Part shown: in pieces, positions 1 through 8,624 of the stretch
Position numbering within the stretch: position 1 is the first letter of the stretch
Layout: every line of letters starts with the position of its first letter
Assembly: GCF_023168145.1 (NCBI RefSeq)
Contig: NZ_BQYK01000001.1
Coordinates: 471,343-535,342 of the forward strand
Length of the DNA: 64,000 nt
Direction: 5' to 3'
Source of the DNA: Sporosarcina sp. NCCP-2222
Lineage (GTDB): Bacteria > Bacillota > Bacilli > Bacillales_A > Planococcaceae
Made by a program: the position numbers and the translations under genes
Notes under the pieces: generated by a model
Database searches by the model: none
The model's input: the letters and a program-made list of their open reading frames with translations, nothing else
What the model was told of the DNA's origin: nothing

Positions 1-847
1 GCAATTCGACGAGAACAATTTCCGGCTGGTTAAATAAACGAATCGGGATAATGCTGTTGCCAATTCCACGGCTAATGACCATCTGACTCTGTTTTTTCGA
101 ATGAAGCCCCTCCGTATAGCCGGGAAACCAGCCTTGGCCTGGCGCTACAAGCCCTCCAATCCCTGGAATACGGATTTGTCCGCCATGTGCATGCCCGCTG
201 AAAATAAGATCTATCTTCTGCGCATAATAAGTCTCAAATTGCTCAGGACGGTGAGAAAGCAAAATTTTGTACACAGAGTCAGGTACACCTTGAAAAGCCT
301 GTAAAATGAACTCCTTGACTGCCTCATCATCTGCTTTTCTGCTCGATAATGGATCATCAATGCCGCCAACCGCGATCTGCTGGCCCTTCTGTTCAATTAA
401 TACGGCTGTATTTGACAGAATATGCACTCCTCGGCTTTCCAGGCGACTCAGAATTTGAGCTGTTTCATTGCTTGAAATTTCATGATTGCCCGTTACGTAA
501 TAGAACGGTGCAACAGATTCTAACTCCTCGACCAGCTCCATACTGCGATCGAGTTCAAAACGATTGCTATCAATGAAGTCGCCTGTTATAAAAATGGCGT
601 CCGGGGATAGCTCCTTCACTTTTTTTACAAGACCGGCATGTCGCTCTCCGAATTTGGCATCATGTAAATCGGACAGTTGCACAATTCGGAAGGAATTGAA
701 TTCACTAGGGATTTTGGGAGATTGAATGTCATAGCTAGTTACTCCTATTGTCATGTTATCCCTATACAATATGAATATAAATAAAAAAATTAGAAAAATC
801 CATACCAACCTGGCTCCTTTTCGAATCCATGCCTTCTTCCTTTTCAT
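1..847 (-). CDS. Membrane-anchored metallophosphoesterase (YkuE/YaeI type), 3' end beyond window
   Basis: I translated this gene by hand because its stop lies outside the window. A basic N-terminus is followed by one hydrophobic segment (about residues 14-28). The calcineurin-like metal-binding motifs then come in order: SDLHD, TGDF, GNHE, LLSHRPEQ and GHAHGGQ, so the dinuclear metal site looks complete. Members of the YkuE/YaeI family are membrane-tethered phosphoesterases, some acting on lipid A-type or other lipid phosphates. The substrate here is unknown. The ATG overlaps the stop of the upstream XRE gene as ATGA, so the two are probably translationally coupled and cotranscribed. About 280 residues are visible, ending just after the segment PEIVLVEL, so only a short tail should be missing. 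Confidence 0.85.
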   Translation of the reverse strand, partial: MKRKKAWIRKGARLVWIFLIFLFIFILYRDNMTIGVTSYDIQSPKIPSEFNSFRIVQLSDLHDAKFGERHAGLVKKVKELSPDAIFITGDFIDSNRFELDRSMELVEELESVAPFYYVTGNHEISSNETAQILSRLESRGVHILSNTAVLIEQKGQQIAVGGIDDPLSSRKADDEAVKEFILQAFQGVPDSVYKILLSHRPEQFETYYAQKIDLIFSGHAHGGQIRIPGIGGLVAPGQGWFPGYTEGLHSKKQSQMVISRGIGNSIIPIRLFNQPEIVLVEL

Positions 848-1332
848 TGCCAGCGTTTTTTCATCTTAGCGAGTTCCAATAACTCTAATACATCCTTTTT
901 AGGTAGATCCACTAGAATGGAAAGAAGTTCCTTTTCTGCTAATCTTCTCCCTCTCCCACTTCGATATTTTTCTTTATTCACTGCATCAATTTCCGTGTAT
1001 AGGTCTGGAAGCCTATCACCCTGTTCCAGTTCCCGATCGATTGTCAAATGCTCGCGAAGCCTTTCATAAAGCATATCCATACTTGTCGTATTGCCAGTAA
1101 ATGCGCGTGATGTACGCGGGTCTCCTAAGATCAATTCATCCGTGGAAATGTTAAAGCGATCAGAAATTTTAGCAATCCAAGCGGCAGATGGGGCATTTTT
1201 ACCCTTCTCCCAATCCTTTATCCGGCTGGCAGATGTGCCAATAGCCGCTCCAAATGCCATCATTGATAAGCCGCGTTGCTCGCGTAAGGCTTTTAATCTA
1301 ATTCCAAAGTCTTCTTTACTCCACTCGTTCAC
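844..1332 (-). CDS. XRE-family helix-turn-helix regulator with C-terminal extension
   Basis: This is a 162-residue protein. Residues about 9-65 form a classic Cro/C1 helix-turn-helix: RLKALREQRGLS, then MAFGAAIGTSASRIKDWEKGKNAPS. After it comes a roughly 95-residue charged helical tail with no domain I recognise. The start is GTG, preceded 7 nt upstream by GGAGG. A sigma-A-like promoter (TTGACA, 18 nt, TAAGAT) lies directly upstream. The tail ends ELAKMKKRWQ and its stop overlaps the metallophosphoesterase start. The regulator may control its own two-gene unit, which is an inference from the overlap. No prophage genes are nearby, so a phage repressor role is unlikely. Confidence 0.8.
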   Translation of the reverse strand: MNEWSKEDFGIRLKALREQRGLSMMAFGAAIGTSASRIKDWEKGKNAPSAAWIAKISDRFNISTDELILGDPRTSRAFTGNTTSMDMLYERLREHLTIDRELEQGDRLPDLYTEIDAVNKEKYRSGRGRRLAEKELLSILVDLPKKDVLELLELAKMKKRWQ

Positions 1333-1362
1333 AGTTACGCCTCCTCCTATTTACTTATCTAT

Positions 1363-1392
1363 ATCTTATTTTTACTTTGAGGTCGCTGTCAA
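1363..1392 (-). promoter_or_regulatory. Sigma-A-like promoter of the XRE-phosphoesterase unit
   Basis: A perfect -35 TTGACA (1387-1392) is followed by an 18-nt spacer and -10 TAAGAT (1363-1368), about 30 nt ahead of the GTG start. It lies in an AT-rich gap between the dUTPase and XRE genes. Confidence 0.6.
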
Positions 1393-1419
1393 TCTATATT
1401 TATATTTCTATTAAGTATT

Positions 1420-1908
1420 TTAATACCCTTTCTTTTGTCGTGCATAATTTTCCTCATTTTTTTCTAGATATGCGTGCCAAACATCTTTATTCGTAAAGTT
1501 TAGTTTTTTCGCAATTGCACCGTAAAGAATCCATAACATTTTATAACGTTCAATTGTCGGTTCCGAAATAAAATGATTAATTGCAGCATTGGCAGCAATA
1601 AATAAATCTGTTAACTCTCCTTCCACGTCACCTTCCGGCCACTCTTGCACGAGAGTATCAAATCCCTTTTCAATACCTAAGGAGAGCAGGAAATGGATCG
1701 AGTCCACATATTCTTCTATGATTATATGATGGGGAGAGGCCTCTTTATGGCTCCAAAATTTAAAACATCTCGTTTCGTTCGCAAGTTCAGAGAGCTCGAC
1801 AAGCAATGCCAAGCCTTTTTTCGTAAATAAATCTACATGGCCTTCATGGTTATTTTGGATAAATGAGTCCAAATCACGTTGCATTGTAAATAAAGTAGTC
1901 AATTCCAT
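1420..1908 (-). CDS. Dimeric dUTPase (all-alpha NTP pyrophosphatase, dUTPase_2 type)
   Basis: This predicted dUTP diphosphatase of the all-alpha MazG-like superfamily would hydrolyse dUTP to dUMP and PPi, limiting uracil in DNA and feeding dTMP synthesis. The metal-binding E-x-x-E and E-x-x-D motifs are visible in ELSELANETRCFKFW and EEYVDSIHFLL. The aromatic KFW after the first motif is typical of this family. I chose the ATG at 1908 (protein begins MELTTLF, 162 residues). The GGAGG at 1917-1921 sits 8 nt upstream of it, whereas the longer reading frame would place this ribosome binding site inside the coding region. The trimeric beta-type dUTPase is a different, unrelated fold. Confidence 0.8.
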   Translation of the reverse strand: MELTTLFTMQRDLDSFIQNNHEGHVDLFTKKGLALLVELSELANETRCFKFWSHKEASPHHIIIEEYVDSIHFLLSLGIEKGFDTLVQEWPEGDVEGELTDLFIAANAAINHFISEPTIERYKMLWILYGAIAKKLNFTNKDVWHAYLEKNEENYARQKKGY

Positions 1909-1938
1909 TAAAAAAACCTCCAAAAAATATTATTATCT

Positions 1939-1965
1939 TGAAACCAAACCATATACTCATCCGTA
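1939..1965 (+). promoter_or_regulatory. Sigma-W-type promoter upstream of ysdB
   Basis: TGAAAC at 1939-1944, a 17-nt spacer and CGTA at 1962-1965 match the ECF sigma-W consensus (TGAAAC, N16-17, CGTA). It lies 40 nt before the ysdB start. The match is seen in the sequence; the link to sigma-W is inference, supported by the naming of YsdB in the sigma-W pathway. Confidence 0.65.
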
Positions 1966-2005
1966 TGTAGTAGATGACTATCTATATCTGTGAGGGGTTG
2001 CTTTC

Positions 2006-2401
2006 ATGGGACTATTACTAATCCGCGTTTTCATCATAGCTTTTGTCATTTATTTATTTTACCGCGGCATCCGTTATTTGACGGATCCAAAGCGGAAATT
2101 GGATGAGGCGCATGAACAGGAGCAATATTATTTCTTTGATGACCTGAAAAATGTAAGGAAAAACTTTTTCATCACATACAAAGGCGCAATGTTTGAAGGA
2201 GAAAAGTATTTGGGCACAACAGAAGATGCTTTTGATGTTGTATCCATTTTTGTCTGGGTAAAAGATGAAAACAAGCTACAAGGTTTTACAAAAGACGATT
2301 TTCATTTCCTTGCTTCTGAGATCGCATCGAACTATCCGAACGCAGAAATCAATTGGAAAAATCCAATCGAAAAATTGATGAAGAACACCGCTCAACAGTA
2401 A
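2006..2401 (+). CDS. ysdB: YsdB-like sigma-W pathway protein
   Basis: A 131-residue protein with one N-terminal membrane segment (residues about 3-22) followed by a soluble, charged domain (KRKLDEAHEQEQYYFFDDLKNVRKNF, then a YKGAMFEGEKYLGTTEDAFDV stretch). Length and position beside ysdA and the infC-rpmI-rplT operon match B. subtilis YsdB (about 130 residues). There it is annotated as a sigma-W pathway protein of unknown biochemical function. The ATG follows the ribosome binding site GAGGGG. The gene is transcribed away from the dUTPase and converges on ysdA. Confidence 0.8.
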   Translation: MGLLLIRVFIIAFVIYLFYRGIRYLTDPKRKLDEAHEQEQYYFFDDLKNVRKNFFITYKGAMFEGEKYLGTTEDAFDVVSIFVWVKDENKLQGFTKDDFHFLASEIASNYPNAEINWKNPIEKLMKNTAQQ

Positions 2402-2413
2402 AATGACATGAAT

Positions 2414-2448
2414 AGGGAGAGCCCATCTACATCGGCTCTCCCTTTTTG
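2414..2448 (+). terminator. Intrinsic terminator of ysdB
   Basis: A perfect 10-bp stem (AGGGAGAGCC with GGCTCTCCCT) around a 10-nt loop is followed by five T, starting 12 nt after the ysdB stop. Confidence 0.85.
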
Positions 2449-2477
2449 ATGCGGCTGCAAATGGTCGCGAGAGGCGT

Positions 2478-2774
2478 TCATGTCCAAATGTTCCGCCCTC
2501 CCGTTACATCGATTCCAAATAAATATAGCAGAACAGTGATGTCGAGCAGGGCAAGTACCAAAAAACCGATACGGAACGAAGTATGTCTCGTTTTATGGCG
2601 GAATAGCTGCATGCCTAAATAGGAACCAATTCCTCCACCTGCAATAGCGAAAAGCCATAATGTCTTCTCTGGAATTCTTCTTTTTTTCCGTTTTGCCTGT
2701 CTTTTGTCATACCCCATTAAGATGCATGACCATATAGAACAGAATAGGATCCATCCGATGAGCAACTCATTCAT
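2478..2774 (-). CDS. ysdA: DUF1294 family membrane protein YsdA
   Basis: A 98-residue integral membrane protein with hydrophobic segments near residues 5-22, 40-58 and 70-88. The family signature MGYDKRQAKRKKRRIPEKTL and GGGIGSYLGMQLFRHKTRH, typical of DUF1294 proteins, is present. Function is unknown. It sits downstream of rplT as in B. subtilis (infC-rpmI-rplT-ysdA-ysdB) but beyond the rplT terminator, so it may have its own promoter in the 220-bp gap. The ribosome binding site GGGAG is 8 nt before the ATG. Confidence 0.8.
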   Translation of the reverse strand: MNELLIGWILFCSIWSCILMGYDKRQAKRKKRRIPEKTLWLFAIAGGGIGSYLGMQLFRHKTRHTSFRIGFLVLALLDITVLLYLFGIDVTGGRNIWT

Positions 2775-2991
2775 TGTTTCATCTCCCTTATCCTTAATAG
2801 TACACCGTCATATGGACCAATGGAATGGTGTGGCTTGGAAAAAATTTGAACCTTTTTCAAATTCCTTTTTGTGCTGTAGAATTCTCATTGGCTGTATGGG
2901 AAGTCCTTTAGAATCAGCCGCCCTCAAAAGGACCCTACTCGTTAACAAGTTGATTGTTTCAAGCAAAGGGCATGACAGGAGTCAAGCAGCA

Positions 2992-3035
2992 TGAAAAAAC
3001 GCCTTGCCTCGGTACGAATCCGATTAGCAAGGCGT
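2992..3035 (-). terminator. Terminator of the infC-rpmI-rplT operon
   Basis: On the minus strand ACGCCTTGC pairs perfectly with GCAAGGCGT around a 19-nt loop and runs into six T, 14 nt after the rplT stop. Confidence 0.85.
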
Positions 3036-3048
3036 CCTGTATCATTTC

Positions 3049-3408
3049 TTATTTCGCGATTGATTTTTTTGCAGTATCTGCAAGTTGTGCAAACGCTTGT
3101 GTATCTGTTACAGCAAGATCAGCAAGCATTTTGCGGTTTACTTCGATGCCAGCCACTTTTAGGCCGTGCATAAGAGTGCTGTAAGAAAGGCCATTCATAC
3201 GTGCAGCCGCATTGATACGTGTGATCCATAGTTTACGGAAATCACGTTTTTTCTGACGGCGGTCACGGTATGCATAGTTAAATGATTTCATGACCTGTTG
3301 GTTTGCTACTTTATAAAGTCTATGTTTAGAGCCAAAGTAACCTTTTGCTAGTTTCAATACTCGATTACGGCGCTTGCGCGACACTGTTCCACCTTTTACG
3401 CGTGGCAT
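3049..3408 (-). CDS. rplT: 50S ribosomal protein L20
   Basis: A 119-residue protein of the usual L20 length, beginning [23 protein letters not shown] and containing [22 protein letters not shown], both highly conserved. It binds 23S rRNA domain II early in large-subunit assembly. In low-GC Gram-positives L20 also represses its own operon by binding the infC leader. It is the last gene of infC-rpmI-rplT. Its ribosome binding site is GGAGG. Confidence 0.98.
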   Translation of the reverse strand: MPRVKGGTVSRKRRNRVLKLAKGYFGSKHRLYKVANQQVMKSFNYAYRDRRQKKRDFRKLWITRINAAARMNGLSYSTLMHGLKVAGIEVNRKMLADLAVTDTQAFAQLADTAKKSIAK

Positions 3409-3513
3409 AGTAATTACCTCCTGCTATTCCTATAAGAATGTTGTAGTTTCGTTTTTAAAAAGGCGGGTTGCTGGGTTTCCATCCAACCGGATCCTTCATT
3501 TTAAAGCCATGAA

Positions 3514-3714
3514 TTACTTCATGTATGTGATCATTTCACGGATACGCTTGTAGTCTCCAGAAGAAACAAGGGAAGCTTTGCGTAGGTGACGCTTCGCTTT
3601 CGTCGACTTGTTTGCGAAAAGGTGACTTGTATAAGCACGACCGCGTTTCACTTTACCGGATGCAGTTTTTTTGAAACGTTTTGCTGAACCGCGGTGAGTT
3701 TTCATTTTTGGCAT
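3514..3714 (-). CDS. rpmI: 50S ribosomal protein L35
   Basis: A 66-residue, very basic protein, [21 protein letters not shown], with the [17 protein letters not shown] core of L35, and of full family length. It lies between infC and rplT, 26 nt after the infC stop, with a GGAGGA ribosome binding site. Confidence 0.98.
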   Translation of the reverse strand: MPKMKTHRGSAKRFKKTASGKVKRGRAYTSHLFANKSTKAKRHLRKASLVSSGDYKRIREMITYMK

Positions 3715-3740
3715 GATCTGTTCCTCCTAAATCGTCTCTG

Positions 3741-4259
3741 TTACTTCTTTTCGATGGTCGGCGCAAGTATTAGGAACATGCTCCGTCCTTCCATTTTCGG
3801 TTTTACTTCAACCGTAGAAAATTCTTTGCACTCTTCTGCAAAACGATCCAATACACGTTGACCGATTTCCTTATGCGTGATAGCACGTCCCCGGAAACGG
3901 ATAGACGCTTTCACTTTGTCTCCGTTTTGCAAGAATTTAATGCCGTTGCGAAGTTTCGTCTGAAAGTCATGTTCATCAATTGTCGGGCTTAACCGGACTT
4001 CTTTGATGTTGATGATCTTTTGATTTTTTCGCACTTCCCGCTCTTTCTTCTGCTGTTCAAATTTGAACTTCCCATAGTCCATGACACGAGCTACTGGGGG
4101 TTTTGCTTGCGGAGCGACAAGGACGAGGTCTAAATTCGCACGAGCTGCGATGTCAAGCGCCTCATTACGTGATTTAATTCCAAGCTGATCTCCATTGTGA
4201 TCGATCAGTCGAAGTTCCCGGGCACGGATGCCCTCGTTAACGTACATGTCTTTGCTAAT
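3741..4259 (-). CDS. infC: Translation initiation factor IF-3 (ATT start)
   Basis: IF-3 binds the 30S subunit, monitors start-codon choice and prevents premature 50S joining. Both domains are present. The N-terminal domain reads [15 protein letters not shown], [21 protein letters not shown]; the C-terminal domain includes [14 protein letters not shown] and [20 protein letters not shown] set the start at the ATT codon at 4259, giving a protein beginning [10 protein letters not shown] of 172 residues, the usual length. GGAGGTGG lies 6 nt upstream of that ATT. The longer GTG/ATG-type reading frame adds 25 residues unlike any IF-3. An AUU start in infC is a known autoregulatory device in bacteria, because IF-3 discriminates against non-AUG starts. 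Confidence 0.95.
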   Translation of the reverse strand: MSKDMYVNEGIRARELRLIDHNGDQLGIKSRNEALDIAARANLDLVLVAPQAKPPVARVMDYGKFKFEQQKKEREVRKNQKIINIKEVRLSPTIDEHDFQTKLRNGIKFLQNGDKVKASIRFRGRAITHKEIGQRVLDRFAEECKEFSTVEVKPKMEGRSMFLILAPTIEKK

Positions 4260-4544
4260 AGTAATCCACCTCCGAATATTGTCTCGCGAACACACGAATT
4301 GGGTATACCGCCTATCCTTCCGGCGGAGTCCCACAGGTCATTCCAAAATTGAAAAGCGAAGTGGCGCCAGAATTCCAGACATAAAAAAAGTAGACAAATC
4401 GTAGTGATTGTCTACCCGCATATGCGTACGCACATGTAAATGCACGGCACGTCATTCATGTGTCTTACCTGTCAACAGCGTATAGCGTCAATCAGGTGAG
4501 AAGCGGGCAGCCTCTTCTTATACCACAAACTGTATTCATTAACC
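4260..4544 (-). promoter_or_regulatory. infC operon leader (probable L20-responsive attenuator)
   Basis: About 285 nt of untranslated leader separate the promoter from the infC ATT start. It contains a strong intrinsic terminator well before the gene. In Bacillus the infC-rpmI-rplT leader is attenuated when excess L20 binds an rRNA-mimicking structure. Gene order and the leader terminator support the same mechanism here, though I could not fold the full L20-binding pseudoknot by eye. Confidence 0.7.
4381..4415 (-). terminator. Leader terminator (attenuator) ahead of infC
   Basis: On the minus strand GTAGACAA pairs with TTGTCTAC around a 10-nt loop and is followed by seven T. It is about 120 nt upstream of the infC start and about 130 nt downstream of the predicted transcript start, so it must be regulated rather than constitutive. 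Confidence 0.85.
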
Positions 4545-4550
4545 TTTATA

Positions 4551-4579
4551 ACTTTACCATACCGTGCATCTGTTGTCAA
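4551..4579 (-). promoter_or_regulatory. infC operon promoter
   Basis: A perfect -35 TTGACA (4574-4579), a 17-nt spacer and -10 TAAAGT (4551-4556). The -35 overlaps the stop codon of the upstream TPR gene, so the promoter is built into the end of that gene. Confidence 0.7.
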
Positions 4580-7500
4580 CTATTGATTTCTTCTAATTCA
4601 TCGAGGCGAACTCCAAGGAATCGGACAAAGTCATCCGTCCCCATATGAGAATTTTGCATTTCCACAAGCCATTGGTCTTGCACTTCCTCATTTGCGGAAC
4701 GAAAATACTCCCAAGCCTTCTCGGAAAAACCTGCAAAATAATATACACGCATCAAACCGATATGTCCTTCTTCCACTTCAGGATCCAGCTCTACCGTCTT
4801 GTCATAGCTCGCTTTCGCAAGGTCATATTTGCCAAGATGAAGCAGGCAGTCTCCTTTCCAAGCCCATCCATATGGATAATCTGGATACATCTCTGTGATT
4901 TTGGCAAAGTGTTTGAGAGCTTCCTCAAAGTCTGCTTGTTTGCCGATACGTAATCCATAATCGAATGAATAGAACCCTGCCAGCCTGGATACATCGAAAT
5001 CATCGTGTTCATATAAGCTTAGAATCTTTTTTGCCTCCGGCCTATTATCAACTCTCCATAGATATTTTGCTAATTCTACGAAGTGAGCGCCATTTTCCGG
5101 CTCCAATTTAGCCGCGAATTTTAATAAGGTAGTAACATAAACGGTGATTGGAGATATTTTCGTAGCCGCCCTCAGCTGTTTTAGGAATGAATAGTTTCCG
5201 TCTTTTATCTCAAGCCAAGGCTCTGCCAAGGCCATAACTTCTCTGCCCAGCTGATGGCTTATCCAAGCCTTCTCCTCGTCGGAAACATTCAATCGTTCAA
5301 TCGGAAGGGAACCAAAATTATTTTGCTTGCTGAAATACATGGCTTCCGCCCAGAATGGATATAGGGATTCGTCTTTTGGATATTCTTCGACGAGCTTTGT
5401 TAAAATGCCATTCGCTTTTTTATACTCCTTGTCTTTCAAGAGCAATTTTGCCAGCCGAAATTGAATAGAAGGGCTCTCCTGCTCAGAAAGGAGTTGGATT
5501 GCTTCACGGTTTGGCAAGAGGGAGCTTTTTGAAATAATCCACCAATCCTCATCCACATCTCCTCTAATTTCATCTAGCCGTTCGGATACTATCCGTTTTT
5601 CCTTTTCGTCTAGCCATCCTGCCATTCGTTCCACTTTGCATACGGCCGGGTACATCTCGAGCAACTCGAACCCATATCGTTTGGCAGCTTCATCATCCTC
5701 TGCTTGCTCGTAAATTTCAAACAGCTCCTCACGCGCAGCATGGAAGTTGCCATCAATCTCAAGACAAGCTTCAAAATGTCGTTTGGCTTTCTCCAGTTCA
5801 CCCATTCCTTTGTTGATCAATCCCAACCGGTAATGAGGAAACGTATTTTGCGGATTCATCTCAAGCGCATCACCTAGTAGTTCCAGCGCCGTTTCTATTT
5901 CTCCTGTTTGTTCTCTCAAAAATGCTTCATAACAATATAAATCAGGATCCTGTTCACGATTTCGCAGTTTAGCAAGCACATTCGCTCCACGCTGTTCTGC
6001 TGGGGTATCCTCAACGTAATCGACATATCTTCGGACAAAAGCCATCACTTGCTCTTCCGTATTCAAAAGCCCTTCTTCCATGATATCCAGAGCTGTCTCA
6101 TGTTTCGTTACCGTTTCAGCCGTTTCGAACAGCATCGCTCCCGCCCGGAATGTATAATAAGCGGAGCCGATGCGCTCTGCCTGCGAGGTAACAGACTGCA
6201 TGGCCTCTTCCCATCTCCCTGCTTTCGCCATGGCCTCCCCTTCATAGATAAAGGCTAGCGAATCGCCTTCCGGATCTCGCTCAGCGGCTTCTTTGTATGC
6301 CTGTTGAGCAGATTGAAAGTCCTCCATTCCCGCTCTTGCGTGACCCGAATATAGCCATAGATACGTCGCCTCTTCACTTGGCACGCTAGAGATTCCCTGT
6401 TCACAGATGGCAGCTGCCAACTCGTAGCTTTCCTTCTCCAGGTACATTTCAGCAATCCGCAGGTAAGGATAAGGAACAGCGGGATTGAGCTCCATAGAAC
6501 GCTCCAGCCATTGAATGGCCTCTGCCTCATTTTTCGCTATTTGACAGCGTCCAGCTTCATAAGCGTAATAGGCATTATCCGGGTCTTGCTTCGCCAAGGC
6601 AAGAAATTGTTCCACGGCATCGGCTGTTTGCCCATTTGCCAATAAAGCAGACGCATAGGTTGAGGCAACAAATTCATCTTCCTCATTCTGATACATAGCT
6701 GTTTCTGCATAGTCTACTGCCTCTTCCGTTCTGCCAATTTCCTCTGCACATCTTGCCAAATACGCAAATGCAATGGGCTGGTATGGATCCATCTCAAGCG
6801 ACCGCTCTAAATGGAAAAGAGCATCCGGGTAGGCATCCCTTTTATAGGCGTCAACACCGAGCAAATAATGAGAGAATGGAGAAGGCCGTTTCAATTCACT
6901 CATAATGGCCATAAAGGAGTCCCGGTCCCCGTATCGCATATAGGAATTGGCAATAAGCAACGCAACTTTCTGCTCCTCCATGCCAAGCCTCTCTTCGACA
7001 TGCTTTCTCCACTGATCAACATAAGGAAGGAACTTATCATCATGACCAAGGGATAAACCAAGCACCGAAGCATAGACCTCTTCTTCATTCCGCAGTAAAA
7101 AGGCCAAAAACTTGTCTGTCATCTCTTCGCTCGCTTCGTCCAGATCATCCACCCGTGAAAAAGCTTCCTGAAAGAATTCATGCTCTTTCTTCGGCAGATC
7201 TGGCAAAGTGTGCGCATGCTCGCGCGGAATGAAGACGATTGCCAAACCATCCTTCATGCGATTGAACTTTTGAAACACATCATACGGCACATAGAACGGT
7301 TCCAAACGGTTTGGATCCTGAATCGACAAGATTTGCAGCCGGTCATCGTATCCCCTGACTAGCTGGACGTGCGAACTATTTTCAACCATGAGATCCAGCA
7401 TGACCGGCAGACCGAGATCAATCAACTGTTTGAGTGCTTCAACCGTGCTTTTGAAAAACACTGCTTGGAAACCTAATGATTCCATATAAGAAGCGGTCTT

Positions 7501-8535
7501 GCTTATTCTGGAACCAGTTCTATCGAATATATGGCTTGCCACTTCATCCTGGGTTATGTCATGGCCTGCTGCCCTTACAATCATTTCAATCGAAGCAGGC
7601 ACACAATAATTCACTTTCTGTTTAATCGGTATCAAATGTACTTCATTTCTCTTTCCTGTTTCATCAAGAGATTCGGGATTAAATACGGTATTTTCCAGCA
7701 CATCTGAGTATAAAGCGATCCACTTTCGGAAATCATCCCAGCGATCCAGCCGGTATAGTGTATCGGTTTGTATGTAAATGAGATAATTACGCTGGCGGAT
7801 ATACGGCTGAGCTTCCAACATTTCAGGAATTAGGAGGCTCACTTTCTCATAGTCTCCATCTGTATAGAGATGATCAATATTGGCGATTTGCAGCGTCACA
7901 TCATCCGGGTAACGTTCCATCCCTTCCCGCAGAATATCGGATGCTTCTTCACGAGCTCCCCGTTTCGCCAGCAATTCGGCATACGCCGCATAGGTAATCG
8001 CACCCCGTTCTGTCAAGGGCAGGGCATCACGCAATATCTGCTCCGCTTCTTCTAACCGATCCATTTCAATATAATACGGAGCCAATTGATCCGCATGGAT
8101 TGTTCCGCCATTCTTCTCGATTTCCTGAATCGTGCGTGCTGCTTCAGGAATGCGATTCATCATCGTTAATGCATGTAATCGAACTTTTAATAAATAGTTC
8201 CTATCTTTTTCTGTGTATGATGTATTTTGTAATTGCTCTTGAATTAAATGATCGACTCGGAACGGGCGATCCCTCTCTAGGAGCGTATGGCATTTCCACG
8301 CAAATGTTCGTGCCGTTGTAAAACGGCGATGCGCATAGTACGCTAAGAAATTCCCATATTGCGAAAGCGCCCCATTATCCAGCAAACGAATGAGCCGGTA
8401 GCTTTCCTCTTCAGAATCAATCAAACGTAAGTAATCAAGAACATCTCTCCTTGAACATTGATGGAGAATTTGCAGCACGTCATTCGCCTGGCCGATTGTT
8501 TTAATATCGGAAGGTTTGACAATTGTCTCTATCAT
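4576..8535 (-). CDS. Giant TPR-repeat protein with embedded C39-like cysteine peptidase domain
   Basis: This 1319-residue protein has no signal peptide or membrane segment and is therefore probably cytoplasmic. Residues about 1-290 and 500-1319 are helical repeats of TPR type, for example YPFWAEAMYF and GWAWKGDCLLHLGKYDLAKA near the C-terminus. Residues about 295-435 resemble a C39-family papain-like peptidase (Peptidase_C39_2). Gln306 (oxyanion) and Cys311 lie in KQKVNYCVPASIEMI, His389 in SSHVQLVRGYDD and Asp407 in IQDPNR, so a full catalytic set is present with normal spacing. Substrate and role are unknown; TPRs suggest protein partners. The start has GGAGGG 6-7 nt upstream. It lies between thrS and infC, which are neighbours or near neighbours in many Bacilli. 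Whether the peptidase is active is not known. Confidence 0.85.
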   Translation of the reverse strand: MIETIVKPSDIKTIGQANDVLQILHQCSRRDVLDYLRLIDSEEESYRLIRLLDNGALSQYGNFLAYYAHRRFTTARTFAWKCHTLLERDRPFRVDHLIQEQLQNTSYTEKDRNYLLKVRLHALTMMNRIPEAARTIQEIEKNGGTIHADQLAPYYIEMDRLEEAEQILRDALPLTERGAITYAAYAELLAKRGAREEASDILREGMERYPDDVTLQIANIDHLYTDGDYEKVSLLIPEMLEAQPYIRQRNYLIYIQTDTLYRLDRWDDFRKWIALYSDVLENTVFNPESLDETGKRNEVHLIPIKQKVNYCVPASIEMIVRAAGHDITQDEVASHIFDRTGSRISKTASYMESLGFQAVFFKSTVEALKQLIDLGLPVMLDLMVENSSHVQLVRGYDDRLQILSIQDPNRLEPFYVPYDVFQKFNRMKDGLAIVFIPREHAHTLPDLPKKEHEFFQEAFSRVDDLDEASEEMTDKFLAFLLRNEEEVYASVLGLSLGHDDKFLPYVDQWRKHVEERLGMEEQKVALLIANSYMRYGDRDSFMAIMSELKRPSPFSHYLLGVDAYKRDAYPDALFHLERSLEMDPYQPIAFAYLARCAEEIGRTEEAVDYAETAMYQNEEDEFVASTYASALLANGQTADAVEQFLALAKQDPDNAYYAYEAGRCQIAKNEAEAIQWLERSMELNPAVPYPYLRIAEMYLEKESYELAAAICEQGISSVPSEEATYLWLYSGHARAGMEDFQSAQQAYKEAAERDPEGDSLAFIYEGEAMAKAGRWEEAMQSVTSQAERIGSAYYTFRAGAMLFETAETVTKHETALDIMEEGLLNTEEQVMAFVRRYVDYVEDTPAEQRGANVLAKLRNREQDPDLYCYEAFLREQTGEIETALELLGDALEMNPQNTFPHYRLGLINKGMGELEKAKRHFEACLEIDGNFHAAREELFEIYEQAEDDEAAKRYGFELLEMYPAVCKVERMAGWLDEKEKRIVSERLDEIRGDVDEDWWIISKSSLLPNREAIQLLSEQESPSIQFRLAKLLLKDKEYKKANGILTKLVEEYPKDESLYPFWAEAMYFSKQNNFGSLPIERLNVSDEEKAWISHQLGREVMALAEPWLEIKDGNYSFLKQLRAATKISPITVYVTTLLKFAAKLEPENGAHFVELAKYLWRVDNRPEAKKILSLYEHDDFDVSRLAGFYSFDYGLRIGKQADFEEALKHFAKITEMYPDYPYGWAWKGDCLLHLGKYDLAKASYDKTVELDPEVEEGHIGLMRVYYFAGFSEKAWEYFRSANEEVQDQWLVEMQNSHMGTDDFVRFLGVRLDELEEINS

Positions 8536-8624
8536 GTATATCCCTCCATTTTATGCAGACAACTGTATTGTACTTTGAACACTTCAAGAGAATCAAAGTT
8601 TCAAATAAATTAGTCGAAAAATAA

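Noticed and set aside
844-1332. XRE gene as part of a prophage or toxin-antitoxin module
   Set aside because: No integrase, phage structural gene or toxin-like small gene is adjacent; the partner is a complete metallophosphoesterase.
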